Source: Marinomonas algarum
GTDB lineage: Bacteria > Pseudomonadota > Gammaproteobacteria > Pseudomonadales > Marinomonadaceae
Assembly: GCF_020532605.1 (NCBI RefSeq)
Contig: NZ_JAJATW010000014.1
Coordinates: forward strand, 26,334-90,333
Direction: 5' to 3'
Length of the DNA: 64,000 bases
Shown here one piece after another: positions 10,013 to 19,167 of this stretch (position 1 is the stretch's first letter; every line of letters begins with the position of its first letter). Made by a program: the position numbers and the translations under genes. The notes under the pieces were generated by a model that worked only from the letters and a program-made list of their open reading frames with translations, did not search any database and was not told where the DNA came from.

Positions 10013-10053
10013 AAAAAAATAGCACCATTTCGGCTCCCCAAAATGACGCTATT
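10013..10053 (-). terminator. Rho-independent terminator of efp
   Basis: On the minus strand the arms 10041-10053 and 10018-10030 form a 13-bp stem (with two G-U pairs) and the A-tract 10013-10019 supplies seven U residues. It lies 30 bp after the efp stop codon. Confidence 0.85.
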
Positions 10054-10083
10054 ATTTAACACTTAAACAGGTTGAACCGTGAT

Positions 10084-10659
10084 TTACTTACCTGTTGCGC
10101 GGGACACGTAATCGCCCGTACGCGTATCAACACGTAGTATTTCACCAATATTGATAAACAAAGGCACACGAACCATGGCGCCCGTCACCAAATAAGCGGG
10201 TTTTGAACCGCCGTTTGCAGTATCGCCTTTTACACCTGGGTCGGTGTCTTTTACTTCAAGCTCAATGAAATTGGGTGGTGTCACGTCAAGCGGTGCACCA
10301 TTGTAGAGTGTCACAACGTACTTCTCTTGCTCTTTCAACCATTTCACCGTGTCACCAATCGCATTTTCATCGGCTGCATGTTGTTCAAAAGAACCGTCTA
10401 CCGCCATGAAGTGCCAGAACTCACCATCGGTGTACAAGTACTCCATGTCGGTTTCCATAACGTCTGCCGCTTCTAGAGATTCGCCAGACTTAAAAGTACG
10501 TTCCCATACACGACCTGTTTTCAGGTTGCGTAATTTAAGACGGTTAAACGCCTGACCTTTACCCGGTCTAACGTGTTCGTTTTCTAAGACAGAACATGGG
10601 TCGCCATCAACAAGTACTTTTGCGCCGGTGCGCATATCGCTGGTAGAAATATTAGCCAT
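10084..10659 (-). CDS. efp: Translation elongation factor P
   Basis: 191 residues (family about 188) covering the KOW-like and two OB domains. It relieves ribosome stalling at polyproline stretches. The modified lysine is Lys34 in RPGKGQAF, which matches the EpmA/EpmB beta-lysylation subtype of EF-P rather than the rhamnosylated-Arg32 subtype of Pseudomonas. The modifying enzyme gene epmB lies immediately divergent, which supports this. The ATG follows TGTGAGGAT. EpmA is not in the window. Confidence 0.97.
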   Translation of the reverse strand: MANISTSDMRTGAKVLVDGDPCSVLENEHVRPGKGQAFNRLKLRNLKTGRVWERTFKSGESLEAADVMETDMEYLYTDGEFWHFMAVDGSFEQHAADENAIGDTVKWLKEQEKYVVTLYNGAPLDVTPPNFIELEVKDTDPGVKGDTANGGSKPAYLVTGAMVRVPLFINIGEILRVDTRTGDYVSRATGK

Positions 10660-10800
10660 ATATCCTCACAGTATATTTTTAGAGAAAAGGCCCCGACTGG
10701 CGTATTATGTCAGTCTTATATTTTTAAGAGCCGCTGGCCTTACGGCCAAAAAGTTGGCGCTATCATAACCCAATTGAAGACAATTTTGCAGATATTTGAC

Positions 10801-11877
10801 GTGAACCCTATTCAAACACTCGAAACACCTTCGACAATCAAGATTGTCGACAACGCCACTCAGAGCTCCTTGAGCTGGCAACAACACCTGGCTCAAGCTA
10901 TTACCACGCTGCCTGAGTTAATCACCCACCTTGATTTGCCTGACTCTCTGATTCCAGAAGGTCACCAGGCTCACGAACATTTTAAGTTGCTAGCGCCTCG
11001 ACCCTATTTGTCGCGTATAGAGCACGGCAATGTCAACGACCCCCTCCTGTTACAAATTCTGCCTCAAAATACAGAAATGCTGCCCGTCATGGGCTACACT
11101 AAAGACCCCTTAGAAGAAGCCGATCATAATCCACAAAAGGCCATTGTACACAAATACAAACGTCGTCTTTTAGTCATCACCACAGGCACCTGTGCGATCA
11201 ACTGTCGCTATTGCTTTCGTCGACACTTTCCCTACGGCGACAACCAGTTAGCGCAAGCTGAATGGCAATCGGTCATCGAGTATTTACAGGCCCATTCAGA
11301 CGTGAACGAAGTCATTCTCAGTGGCGGCGACCCTCTTATGATGAAAGATGCCCTGATGATAAAAAAGGTCAGACAATTGGAAGCCTTGCCGCAATTAAAG
11401 CGTCTGCGCATTCACTCACGGCTACCGGTGGTCATACCGGCTCGCATTACCGATGAGATGATCCATTGGATGCAAGCCAGTCGCCTCGATATCATCATGG
11501 TTTGGCACATCAATCATGCCAACGAAATGGATACAGAATTAAAAAATGCGGCCAGAAAACTGACCGACGCTGGCGTGACACTGTTGAATCAAGGGGTTAT
11601 TTTGAAAGGCGTCAACGACACCGTCGAAGCACAAGTGGCTTTAAGCGAAGCGGTATTTTCGGCCGGCATTCTGCCCTATTACATGTTCACCCTTGACCCG
11701 GTAGAAGGCGCAGCCCATTTTGATCTCTCTGTCGAAGAGGCTCAACGGTTAATGGGCAAAGTCGCCGCCGAATTACCCGGCTACCTAGTGCCAAAACTGG
11801 CAAAAGAGATTCCGGGGCAAACCTCAAAAACCGTCTTCGCACCACACTTTGAGGGCATGTCATTAACAACAGGTTAA
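10801..11877 (+). CDS. epmB: EF-P beta-lysylation protein EpmB (lysine 2,3-aminomutase family)
   Basis: Radical SAM, PLP-dependent enzyme that converts L-lysine to (R)-beta-lysine for attachment to EF-P Lys34 by EpmA. The radical SAM cluster motif is CAINCRYC (Cys131, 135, 138 with the start used here), followed by FRRHFPY, SGGDPLM, RIHSRLPVVIPARIT and HINHANE, all EpmB hallmarks. The PLP lysine should be in YLVPKLAKEI near the C terminus. I prefer the GTG at 10801 (358 aa) because it aligns with the E. coli N terminus; a TTG at 10774 would add nine residues, and neither start has a convincing ribosome-binding site. Its stop overlaps that of the convergent next gene by 4 bp. Confidence 0.93.
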   Translation: MNPIQTLETPSTIKIVDNATQSSLSWQQHLAQAITTLPELITHLDLPDSLIPEGHQAHEHFKLLAPRPYLSRIEHGNVNDPLLLQILPQNTEMLPVMGYTKDPLEEADHNPQKAIVHKYKRRLLVITTGTCAINCRYCFRRHFPYGDNQLAQAEWQSVIEYLQAHSDVNEVILSGGDPLMMKDALMIKKVRQLEALPQLKRLRIHSRLPVVIPARITDEMIHWMQASRLDIIMVWHINHANEMDTELKNAARKLTDAGVTLLNQGVILKGVNDTVEAQVALSEAVFSAGILPYYMFTLDPVEGAAHFDLSVEEAQRLMGKVAAELPGYLVPKLAKEIPGQTSKTVFAPHFEGMSLTTG

Positions 11878-13217
11878 CGTAACAACGCGATACGCCCTGT
11901 TTTAACCGCTTGACGACGAATACTGACGGTCGGTGCCAGTTGATACAGGTCGCCGTTGCGCCCTACTAACTGGTCAGGTACATGGCTTGACTTGGCCACA
12001 TCTGCGTTGGCGTCTAAATGCTGAGGCTCGCCATGAACCGGAATGGCCAATTGAGGCTGAACCCAAGTATAGAGTTGCTTAAGTTCCTCTTGGCAAGGAT
12101 GCCCACTCACGTGAATGGTTAACTCAGTATCATGAGCTTGCAGGGTGCGAATCTTCCGGCCCTTAAACTGTGACACCAAACGGTCAATCGCTTGTTCGTT
12201 GCCAGGTATGCGCATGGCACTGAACACCACCAAATCATCTGCATCAAGGCTCAGATCAAAGCAATTATCCACCGCCAGTCGGTTCAATGTGGCTCTGGGC
12301 TCTCCTTGGCTGCCAGTCACCACAGCCAATACTTCTTCACGGGGTAAATAGCCAAGATGCGATGCCTCTATGATAGGGATATCCTCCGGCCAATGCCCTG
12401 TTACACGCGCTGCACCGACCATGTTGATCAAGGAGCGACCGATTAAAGCAAGATAGCGCCCTGTCTCTTTGGCAATCCGCCCCAAAGCCACCAAGCGTGC
12501 CACGTTACTGCTAAAACAGCCGACAACCACACGATTTTTTTCTGCCGCGATGGTTTGCAGCAGCCCTTGGTAGCAATCTCGCTCAGAGGGTGAAAAACCC
12601 GCTTTTAACGCATTTGTTGAATCGCATACCATGGCCAGTACATTTTCTTTCGCGAGCGCTTTGAACGCCGTCGATGAAAAACTTTTACCCAACATAGGGT
12701 GACGGTCGATTTTCCAATCACCGGTATGAAAGAGTCGTCCTGCTGGCGTCTCAATGGTCATGGCATAAGGCTCTGGCACAGAATGGGTTAGGCCAAACCA
12801 TTTCACCGTAAACACGCCAATCTTTTTGGTCTCTTTATCGTCTACTTCAATGATAGGCACCTGATCCAATAAGCCGACTTGTGCCAACTTGCGACGCAAC
12901 ACTTCTGCAGTAAACGCGGTGGTGTAAATAGGGCATTTAAAACGTCGCCATAAAAACGGCAAAGCGCCCACATGATCCTCATGGGCGTGGGTAATCACAA
13001 TGCCTGCTAGACGCTCTTTCTGTTCACTAATAAAGCGTGGATCAGCACACACTACTTCAGATGTACTGATGTCACCACTCACGAGTGGTTCATTAAACGA
13101 CACACCACAATCCACCATAAGCCATTGGCCGTCATGACCATAAAGGTTCATGTTCATACCGATTTCGCCTGTGCCACCGAGGGGCAAAAACCATAAGTCC
13201 TCTCGCGAGGGAATCAA
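11874..13217 (-). CDS. RNase J-like beta-CASP metallo-beta-lactamase nuclease
   Basis: 447-residue metallo-hydrolase with the di-zinc motif THAHEDH (His77, His79, Asp81, His82), LFHTGDWK, a beta-CASP cap, and C-terminal HVSGHPCQEEL and IPVHGEPQHL motifs, which are typical of RNase J. It is shorter than Gram-positive RNase J (about 555 aa) because the C-terminal dimerisation domain is missing. Endo/exoribonuclease activity is a family inference. The start taken is TTG at 13217, which aligns with MIPSREDLWFLPLGG-type homologues. An AAGGAG lies 15 bp upstream, rather far, and is better spaced for an in-frame ATT three codons earlier. Confidence 0.8.
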   Translation of the reverse strand: MIPSREDLWFLPLGGTGEIGMNMNLYGHDGQWLMVDCGVSFNEPLVSGDISTSEVVCADPRFISEQKERLAGIVITHAHEDHVGALPFLWRRFKCPIYTTAFTAEVLRRKLAQVGLLDQVPIIEVDDKETKKIGVFTVKWFGLTHSVPEPYAMTIETPAGRLFHTGDWKIDRHPMLGKSFSSTAFKALAKENVLAMVCDSTNALKAGFSPSERDCYQGLLQTIAAEKNRVVVGCFSSNVARLVALGRIAKETGRYLALIGRSLINMVGAARVTGHWPEDIPIIEASHLGYLPREEVLAVVTGSQGEPRATLNRLAVDNCFDLSLDADDLVVFSAMRIPGNEQAIDRLVSQFKGRKIRTLQAHDTELTIHVSGHPCQEELKQLYTWVQPQLAIPVHGEPQHLDANADVAKSSHVPDQLVGRNGDLYQLAPTVSIRRQAVKTGRIALLR

Positions 13218-13394
13218 AGATGAAATAGTACACTCCTTGTTAAAAAGCCCTATAAAAGGTCAATTCAATGTAAAACGTGAGGGGTTATTGAAGGTAAAGG
13301 GTAAACCTTTGCTCAAAGCGCCTATTATCCGCTAAAATCGCGCTCAACTGATTGGTTTCTTTACTTTAATATACTTATTTACCGGACTATTCGC

Positions 13395-14333
13395 TTGAAT
13401 ACAACGTCTCGACTGCAAACCTGGCTGGGTAATGTCTTTATTTACTGTCTTCTGACCGCCAGTGTGGTCGTATTTGCACTTTTTGGTATTCAATATATTG
13501 GCAAAAAATACGCCGAAGACGCTTTTCAACAACAATTACAACGCGCTGGCTTAACCTCACTAGTGCATTACGACAGTGTGCATTTTGACCCTTTTACACT
13601 CACGCCGTCCTTTGAGAATGTCCGCGTAGGAAGTGTTGTCACACCTTGGTTGCATTTTGCGAGGATTTCATTCAACCACTATCCTCTTACGCACCCTAAT
13701 CTAGATATAGACTTCTGGGTCAAGGAAAGTTCCATTGCAGATCTATCCCGTGACACCGGACACCTCATGCGAGCGGCTGGCGTAGACACATTATTAGGCA
13801 AAGGCTCTTTATCTTCACACACCGACGCCAATGAACTCATCACCCAGCTTCATGTAAACATCAAAGACATGGGCAAGGTGACACTAGAATCGCATATTAA
13901 TGTACTCAGTTCGTCGCTGTCTTTAACGGAATTACGTTCAGATCTGTTGGCGTCTTTTGCTCTTGGTCAGCCAGAAGCCATGTTGAGCCTGTACGGTGAA
14001 ACCATCGAGCTTCATCGCCTGATGCTCAAATACGAAGAAGCTGGACTTATCCGTCACCTTTTTCCTTCTTCGTCGCAATCGCCACAATCAGCCGATTATT
14101 CACAGGAGACGCAAAAAAGATTCCGATTAGTCAGTCAAGCAATGGGGCTGGCGCCAAAAGAGTCCAAAGAAGCCAACGAAATAGCAAACGCACTAACGCG
14201 CTTTTTACGTCAACCCGAAACATTAACCCTGTTCATTGAGCCAGAAACACCCACCAGCATCAAACAACTGATGCACTTTTCAGAACAAGAGCAACTTTAT
14301 CGCCGCAGCAAAATGACCCTCACAGCGGAATAA
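13395..14333 (+). CDS. Uncharacterised membrane-anchored protein
   Basis: 312 residues that I do not recognise. One hydrophobic segment at about residues 13-35 suggests an inner-membrane anchor with the rest in the periplasm. The region after it (FDPFTLTPSFENVRVG) recalls the start of AsmA/DUF748-like proteins, which describe lipid-transfer or envelope proteins, but this is weak. There are no cysteine or histidine clusters. The only start that keeps the anchor is TTG at 13395, with no obvious ribosome-binding site. The last 100 residues are rich in Ser, Gln and Glu. The gene is alone between the RNase J-like gene and a small membrane protein on the other strand. Confidence 0.6.
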   Translation: MNTTSRLQTWLGNVFIYCLLTASVVVFALFGIQYIGKKYAEDAFQQQLQRAGLTSLVHYDSVHFDPFTLTPSFENVRVGSVVTPWLHFARISFNHYPLTHPNLDIDFWVKESSIADLSRDTGHLMRAAGVDTLLGKGSLSSHTDANELITQLHVNIKDMGKVTLESHINVLSSSLSLTELRSDLLASFALGQPEAMLSLYGETIELHRLMLKYEEAGLIRHLFPSSSQSPQSADYSQETQKRFRLVSQAMGLAPKESKEANEIANALTRFLRQPETLTLFIEPETPTSIKQLMHFSEQEQLYRRSKMTLTAE

Positions 14334-14337
14334 ACAG

Positions 14338-14709
14338 TTAAGTAAAAGGATTAAACATAGGGCGATAAGATTGATTTGACGTTGCCCGCGCCACGCCTTT
14401 CACCATACGAAAGATGGACCAGATCCACACCCCCAATAAAACAAAGTAGCCAATAAAAAACAGCGTTAAAAACAAGCCAACGACACTGAGAAAGATCCCC
14501 CACCAAAACGTACTGATAATGTTTACATAATGGTCTTCGTACAAGGTGCCCCGTGCATCACTGATTTTGACCATCGCCCAAATCGCGCCAATCAACCAAA
14601 ATACGCCGGTAAAAATACCCAGTAACATACACACATAAGACACAATCACATTGCTCTTTGCGTTATCTTCACGCATGGTATTACGAGGATCAGGTTCAAA
14701 TCCGGACAT
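14338..14709 (-). CDS. Small four-helix membrane protein (DUF4870-like)
   Basis: 123 residues with a polar N terminus followed by hydrophobic segments at roughly residues 21-46, 62-85 and 86-105. The arrangement of a helix pair around KISDARGTLYEDHYVNIISTFWWGIF is typical of small DUF4870/YuzC-like inner-membrane proteins found across proteobacteria, whose function is unknown. It ends 4 bp from the convergent upstream gene. Confidence 0.7.
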   Translation of the reverse strand: MSGFEPDPRNTMREDNAKSNVIVSYVCMLLGIFTGVFWLIGAIWAMVKISDARGTLYEDHYVNIISTFWWGIFLSVVGLFLTLFFIGYFVLLGVWIWSIFRMVKGVARATSNQSYRPMFNPFT

Positions 14710-14821
14710 ACACAGTCACTCCATTTTTATTTAGACAATGATTTTAAATTGCATGCGCATCGTAGCGCCTCTGTTTATTCTTTTGCCGCGTCTCACATGT
14801 TGAGGCTTTATTAGGAACCGC

Positions 14822-15298
14822 ATGAAAACTGTGACGATTTTAGTCGACGTACAAAATGTTTATTACACCACAAGACAAGCCTTTCGGCGCTCTTTTGATT
14901 ACAACATATTCTGGCGACAGGTCACACAAGAGCGTCAAGTGGTCAAAGCCATTGCCTACGCCACCGATCGTGGCGATGAAAAACAACGACAATTTCAAAA
15001 CATTCTTCGAGCCATCGGTTTTGAGGTCAAACTTAAGCCTTTTATTCAACGCTCTGACGGCTCCGCCAAAGGCGATTGGGACGTGGGCATTGCCATTGAT
15101 GGCATCGAATACGGCAAAGACAGCGACACACTGGTACTGGTTTCCGGTGACGGTGACTTTGATCTGTTGGCTAAAACACTGCGTAAAAAGTACCACACAG
15201 AGGTCGAAGTGTATGGGGTTGAACCGCTTAGTGCGCAATCCTTAATAGGTGCCGCCAGCAAATTTATTGCTATTGATGACACATTATTACTAAAATGA
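14822..15298 (+). CDS. NYN-domain (LabA/DUF88) PIN-like nuclease protein
   Basis: 158-residue single-domain NYN protein. The acidic residues expected for a metal-dependent PIN-like nuclease are present: Asp9 in ILVDVQNV, the pair in KGDWDVGIAID (about residues 82-84) and SGDGDF (about 107-111). NYN proteins are predicted RNases, but targets are rarely known; the LabA branch affects circadian output in cyanobacteria. Start ATG follows AGGAACCGC. It has no operon partner. Confidence 0.85.
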   Translation: MKTVTILVDVQNVYYTTRQAFRRSFDYNIFWRQVTQERQVVKAIAYATDRGDEKQRQFQNILRAIGFEVKLKPFIQRSDGSAKGDWDVGIAIDGIEYGKDSDTLVLVSGDGDFDLLAKTLRKKYHTEVEVYGVEPLSAQSLIGAASKFIAIDDTLLLK

Positions 15299-15375
15299 GG
15301 TCTATCATGTTGCCCTAAGCCGATGATACATCACGATAAACATCATTCATTTCTTGACCTATAGACACACATTTA

Positions 15376-16410
15376 ATGCACGCTAAATACACACCAAGCC
15401 TTATCGAAACCAAAGCCATGCTGCATAAGTGGCTAAGCCTTATCAGTGGTTTGTTTATGTGGTGTTTTGCTGCAGTTAATTTTTTGATTTTGCATCAGCC
15501 ATTACTAGGTGTTGTTGAAATCGTCTGTGGAGGATTTAATCTTTTTTGTTTTTATCATGTCTATCGAGACAGCGTAAAAACATGGCACAGTGTTGCCTTG
15601 TTGCTGTCGATCACCACCGTGATATTTTGTGTATTTTTCTTTGCCGATTTAAGGGCTGGGTCCGTTTTCTGGCTGCTGTTCCTACCGCCCCTGTATTGTT
15701 TATTGACCAGCACAAAGTCCGCCCTTATTTACAGCATTGCCTTTGCGATTCCTGCCGCAGTCATTTTATTCTTCAAATCTGACACCGATGCGTACATCGC
15801 CTGGCGTGCGGTGACCAATTTTTTAATCACTTACTTTTTATCGTACTTAATCTGCTACCTCTACCAAAAACAATACCTTGTTAGAGACCTCTCCTTACAA
15901 AAGATGGCCTTTCAAGACCCACTTACTGGTGCGAGAAATCGTCATGCTCTCAAGCTGTTTTTTTATGATTTCAATAAAGCGTTCACCAAACAACAGCAAG
16001 AAGATACCCACTTATTAATCATCGATATCGATTTTTTCAAACGAGTCAACGACGCATTCGGCCATGATGTAGGCGATGCGGTCTTAGCACAAATGACGGA
16101 ATTACTGCACCTTTACGCTGACAGCGATGTTGTTTATCGAATTGGCGGAGAAGAGTTTTTAATCGTTTTAAAAGAACACACCGCTCAGCAAGCGCTGAAT
16201 TTTGCAGAGGCCATACGCAAACACGTTGAAGACGCGGTTTTCCACAGCAAAGAGCAAGAAATAAAAGTAACGGTCAGTATTGGTGTTGCTCCGCTGCATC
16301 GCGACCAAACGTTTCGGGATTTTCTGCGAGCCGCCGACAAAAACCTTTATTCAGCCAAGCACAAGGGCCGCAATATGGTGCACTGCGACGACACCTCAAA
16401 GGCACACTAA
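15376..16410 (+). CDS. Membrane diguanylate cyclase (GGDEF)
   Basis: 344 residues: about six hydrophobic helices in residues 15-165, then a GGDEF domain from about residue 178 ([12 protein letters not shown]). The active-site loop is GGEEF ([12 protein letters not shown]), and the substrate-binding [19 protein letters not shown] is complete, so c-di-GMP synthesis from two GTP is expected. The inhibitory I-site RxxD that should precede GGEEF by five residues reads AxxD here, so product feedback inhibition is probably lost. The membrane part lacks a named sensor domain that I can recognise. Its stop overlaps the stop of the convergent VF530 gene by 4 bp. Confidence 0.92.
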   Translation: MHAKYTPSLIETKAMLHKWLSLISGLFMWCFAAVNFLILHQPLLGVVEIVCGGFNLFCFYHVYRDSVKTWHSVALLLSITTVIFCVFFFADLRAGSVFWLLFLPPLYCLLTSTKSALIYSIAFAIPAAVILFFKSDTDAYIAWRAVTNFLITYFLSYLICYLYQKQYLVRDLSLQKMAFQDPLTGARNRHALKLFFYDFNKAFTKQQQEDTHLLIIDIDFFKRVNDAFGHDVGDAVLAQMTELLHLYADSDVVYRIGGEEFLIVLKEHTAQQALNFAEAIRKHVEDAVFHSKEQEIKVTVSIGVAPLHRDQTFRDFLRAADKNLYSAKHKGRNMVHCDDTSKAH

Positions 16411-16625
16411 CAAAAAGTGTTGATATACAAGGCTTCTACTTTTTCTCTTGCCCACGGGGTCTTACGTAAAAATTTTAAGCTGGACTTCACCGAAGGATCA
16501 CTCTTAAAACAGTTAATATTGATACGAAAAGACAATTCTTCCCAACCATAATGTGCCGCCAACTCAGTGACAATCTGCTCCAGTTTAACGCCGTGCAAAG
16601 GGTTGTTTACCTGCATGTTACTCAT
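16407..16625 (-). CDS. VF530-family (DUF2132) DNA-binding-like protein
   Basis: 72 residues. The motif [24 protein letters not shown], then [28 protein letters not shown], is the full DUF2132/VF530 signature. The Vibrio fischeri representative has a helical fold suggested to bind DNA, but no cellular role is known. Length is typical. It is a monocistronic small gene. Confidence 0.9.
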   Translation of the reverse strand: MSNMQVNNPLHGVKLEQIVTELAAHYGWEELSFRININCFKSDPSVKSSLKFLRKTPWAREKVEALYINTFC

Positions 16626-16756
16626 GTTTATCAGCTCTTCTTATTGATAAAAAAACGAATCATACGATGTTATTTGACTATTACAACAAATCCCCGAAAA
16701 ATAGCCCGATTAGCATTGTTTGCAAACCACTTACCTGATTAAACGAGGAGACACAC

Positions 16757-17044
16757 ATGGGAATTTTATCTGGCCTTAAAGGGCTGTTTTCCGGTTCAGA
16801 AACAACACCCGAACCCGCTGAAGAAGCGGTTGAATACAAAGGTTTTTCCATTGTGCCTGCGCCCATCAAAGATGCGGGACAATTTCGTGTTGCCGCCACC
16901 ATCACCAAAGGCCAAGACGACACCCTTCAGACACATAACTTTATTCGTTCTGACCTGATCGGTAGCCACAGTCAATGCGTCGAAATTACCTTACGCAAAG
17001 CCAAACTCACCATTGATCAACTGGGTGAGGCTATTTTTCAATAG
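16757..17044 (+). CDS. HlyU-family protein
   Basis: 95 residues matching the HlyU family of PF10115 type: VEYKGFSIVPAPIKDAGQFRVAATITK and a C-terminal FIRSDLIGSHSQCVEITLRKAKLTIDQLG. Despite the name this family is distinct from the ArsR-type HlyU activator of Vibrio, and its function is not established. The ATG is preceded by GAGGAG, 7 bp away. It precedes the alpha/beta hydrolase gene by 59 bp and may be co-transcribed with it. Confidence 0.85.
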   Translation: MGILSGLKGLFSGSETTPEPAEEAVEYKGFSIVPAPIKDAGQFRVAATITKGQDDTLQTHNFIRSDLIGSHSQCVEITLRKAKLTIDQLGEAIFQ

Positions 17045-17103
17045 GCACCGCTATGACAACGCCTTTAGACCATGCCTGCTGACCAGACCGTTAAGTCGCC
17101 TTT

Positions 17104-18123
17104 ATGAGCTTACCCATAGGACAACACTGGACACTCGTCGGCGACGAGGAAGATCTGCTGGGCCCAGACTTTCGAACTCGGACATTTGCCTTTTCTGATA
17201 CACACAGCCAAGACCCTAAAAAGCGTGTCCACACCACACTGATCCATCACCTTGGCAATGTTAAGGCCAATAAGAGTATTCTGTATATCCACGGCTATAC
17301 GGACTATTTTTTTCAGACCGGTTTCGCTGAGCATTTTATTGCCTTGGGGTATCGGTTTTACGCCTTAGATTTACAAGGCTATGGTCGCTCCATTCGCCCT
17401 TTTACACCGCCCAACTGGTGTGATTCGATCGATCAGTATGGACAAGACATCGACATTGCATTAGCAACAATGAAAGAAGACGGTGTCGATGACGTCACGC
17501 TAGTAGCACATTCAACGGGAGGTTTAGTCGCAGCAACCTATTTGGCTCAACCTTACGCTTTACCAGAACGGGCCAGTTACTACCGCAAAGCGTTTCCACA
17601 TGTTAGCGGTTTGATTTTAAACAGCCCTTTTTTGGCCTTACCTTTTCCCCCTGCGGTGCTTAACCGTATTAGTTGGCCGATTCGTATGCTGGTTTCGTTA
17701 TTGCCATTTTCGTCGTTGCGCGCTAACAAGGTCACGTTATACGCCAAGACCTTACACACAAAGTTTGGTGGGGAATGGGATTATCGCTTGGACTGGAAAC
17801 CCGCTGAAGGGTTTGATTTGTCCTTTCATTGGTTACGCGAGGTCATTCGCGCCCAGCGCCACTTAGCACAACAGAGCCTCTCAATCCCCACGTTACTCTG
17901 TCGCTCAGAGGTCAGCACCATAGGAAAAAACACGCCAGAGGAAACGCGTCAAGGAGATGGCGTGTTGGATGTCGACAGCATGCAAGACGCCGCTCAACAG
18001 TCGTTTCAGAACCTAGATGTCGCTGTTATTCAAGGCGGCTTTCACGATCTGTACCTATCACCAAAGCCTGCCCGTGACGCCTACTTATCCCACATTACTC
18101 ATTGGCTAAATAAGCAAGACTAA
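17104..18123 (+). CDS. Alpha/beta hydrolase (serine aminopeptidase S33-like)
   Basis: 339 residues with an oxyanion segment YIHGYTDYFF and nucleophile elbow AHSTGG (Ser at about residue 140). The catalytic His is likely in QGGFHDLYLS near the C terminus and the acid in GDGVLDVDSM. The lid and LDLQGYGRS segment resemble monoglyceride-lipase/lysophospholipase-like hydrolases. Substrate cannot be inferred. It is cytoplasmic, as no signal peptide is visible. Confidence 0.85.
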   Translation: MSLPIGQHWTLVGDEEDLLGPDFRTRTFAFSDTHSQDPKKRVHTTLIHHLGNVKANKSILYIHGYTDYFFQTGFAEHFIALGYRFYALDLQGYGRSIRPFTPPNWCDSIDQYGQDIDIALATMKEDGVDDVTLVAHSTGGLVAATYLAQPYALPERASYYRKAFPHVSGLILNSPFLALPFPPAVLNRISWPIRMLVSLLPFSSLRANKVTLYAKTLHTKFGGEWDYRLDWKPAEGFDLSFHWLREVIRAQRHLAQQSLSIPTLLCRSEVSTIGKNTPEETRQGDGVLDVDSMQDAAQQSFQNLDVAVIQGGFHDLYLSPKPARDAYLSHITHWLNKQD

Positions 18124-18166
18124 ACGATCAAAAACAGAGGTAATCGACGCCTCTATCGCTTATGCA

Positions 18167-19000
18167 TTAGCCACCTTGACTGCGCATAACCCGATCGAGC
18201 AAACAGCTTGGTAGAAAACGTCTCATGAGCACGGCCGCATAAGTTGGCACGGTCACATAATAATGTGCCTTAGGGCGATTGGACTCCAAAGCATGCAGCA
18301 GTTTCTTCACCACAGCGCTCGCTGGCAAAGTATGGGACGATGCCGGCCCCTCTTTACTCAATCTTGCCATAGCCTCAACATACCCCGCCTGATGGCGACT
18401 CTTTGAGACATCAATATGACGCTTCAAGGCCAACAGAGCATTAGCACGAAAGCGGCTTTCAATCGGGCCTGGCTCGATTAAACTCACTTTAATGGGGGTA
18501 TCGGCTAACTCTAAACGCAGGGTGTCTGTTAAGCCTTCCAAAGCAAACTTACTGGCGTTGTAAGCACCACGAAACGGTGCGGCCACTAAACCAAGCACAG
18601 AACTGTTGTTGACGATGCGACCGAACCCCTGCGCCAACATTAATTTTAGTACCTGAGTGGTTAACTCATGGGTACCAAAGACATTACTGTCGAACTGCTC
18701 TCTCAACGCCTCAACTGGCAAATCTTCAACAGCACCCGGTTGCCCATAGGCACCATTATTAAACAAGGCAAATAGCTCGCCATTAGTTATCGCTAACGTT
18801 TCTTCTAACCCTTTGGCAATAGAGGCCGAATCAGACAAGTCTAATTGCACAACGTGATGAAGCCCCTGCGCCTTTAACGCCTCAACATCGTCGGCTTTAC
18901 GACAACTGGCCACCACTAAAAAGTCCCGGTCTTGAAGCATTTTCGCCGCCTCTAAACCAATACCACTCGAACAACCCGTTATCAAAATCGAATATTGCAT
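18167..19000 (-). CDS. Short-chain dehydrogenase/reductase
   Basis: 277 residues of the classical SDR fold: cofactor motif TGCSSGIG at about residues 8-15, structural NNGAYG near 81, catalytic Ser in NNSSVLG and the YNASK pair of Tyr and Lys near 150-154, followed by IEPGPI. The Gly-rich motif is followed by CR, which suggests NADP. It resembles YbbO-like enzymes acting on hydrophobic aldehydes or steroids, but the substrate is unknown. Convergent with the hydrolase upstream in the window. Confidence 0.9.
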   Translation of the reverse strand: MQYSILITGCSSGIGLEAAKMLQDRDFLVVASCRKADDVEALKAQGLHHVVQLDLSDSASIAKGLEETLAITNGELFALFNNGAYGQPGAVEDLPVEALREQFDSNVFGTHELTTQVLKLMLAQGFGRIVNNSSVLGLVAAPFRGAYNASKFALEGLTDTLRLELADTPIKVSLIEPGPIESRFRANALLALKRHIDVSKSRHQAGYVEAMARLSKEGPASSHTLPASAVVKKLLHALESNRPKAHYYVTVPTYAAVLMRRFLPSCLLDRVMRSQGG

Positions 19001-19167
19001 TGTGACTCCCCACCAGGAAATTTATGACCGTCTTGAGATACTAACAAAATAGCAAGATGCCTGTCTTTTTATTGATATATATCAAATTTCAAACGCCATT
19101 ACCCCTTCATACTAGCCACCTATAAATGCACCTAATAATTTGCCCAAATAATAAAAAAGGACGTTAC

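Noticed and set aside
14840..15238. 132-codon minus-strand ORF over the NYN gene
   Set aside because: The plus-strand NYN protein shows full family motifs; the opposite frame is a shadow.
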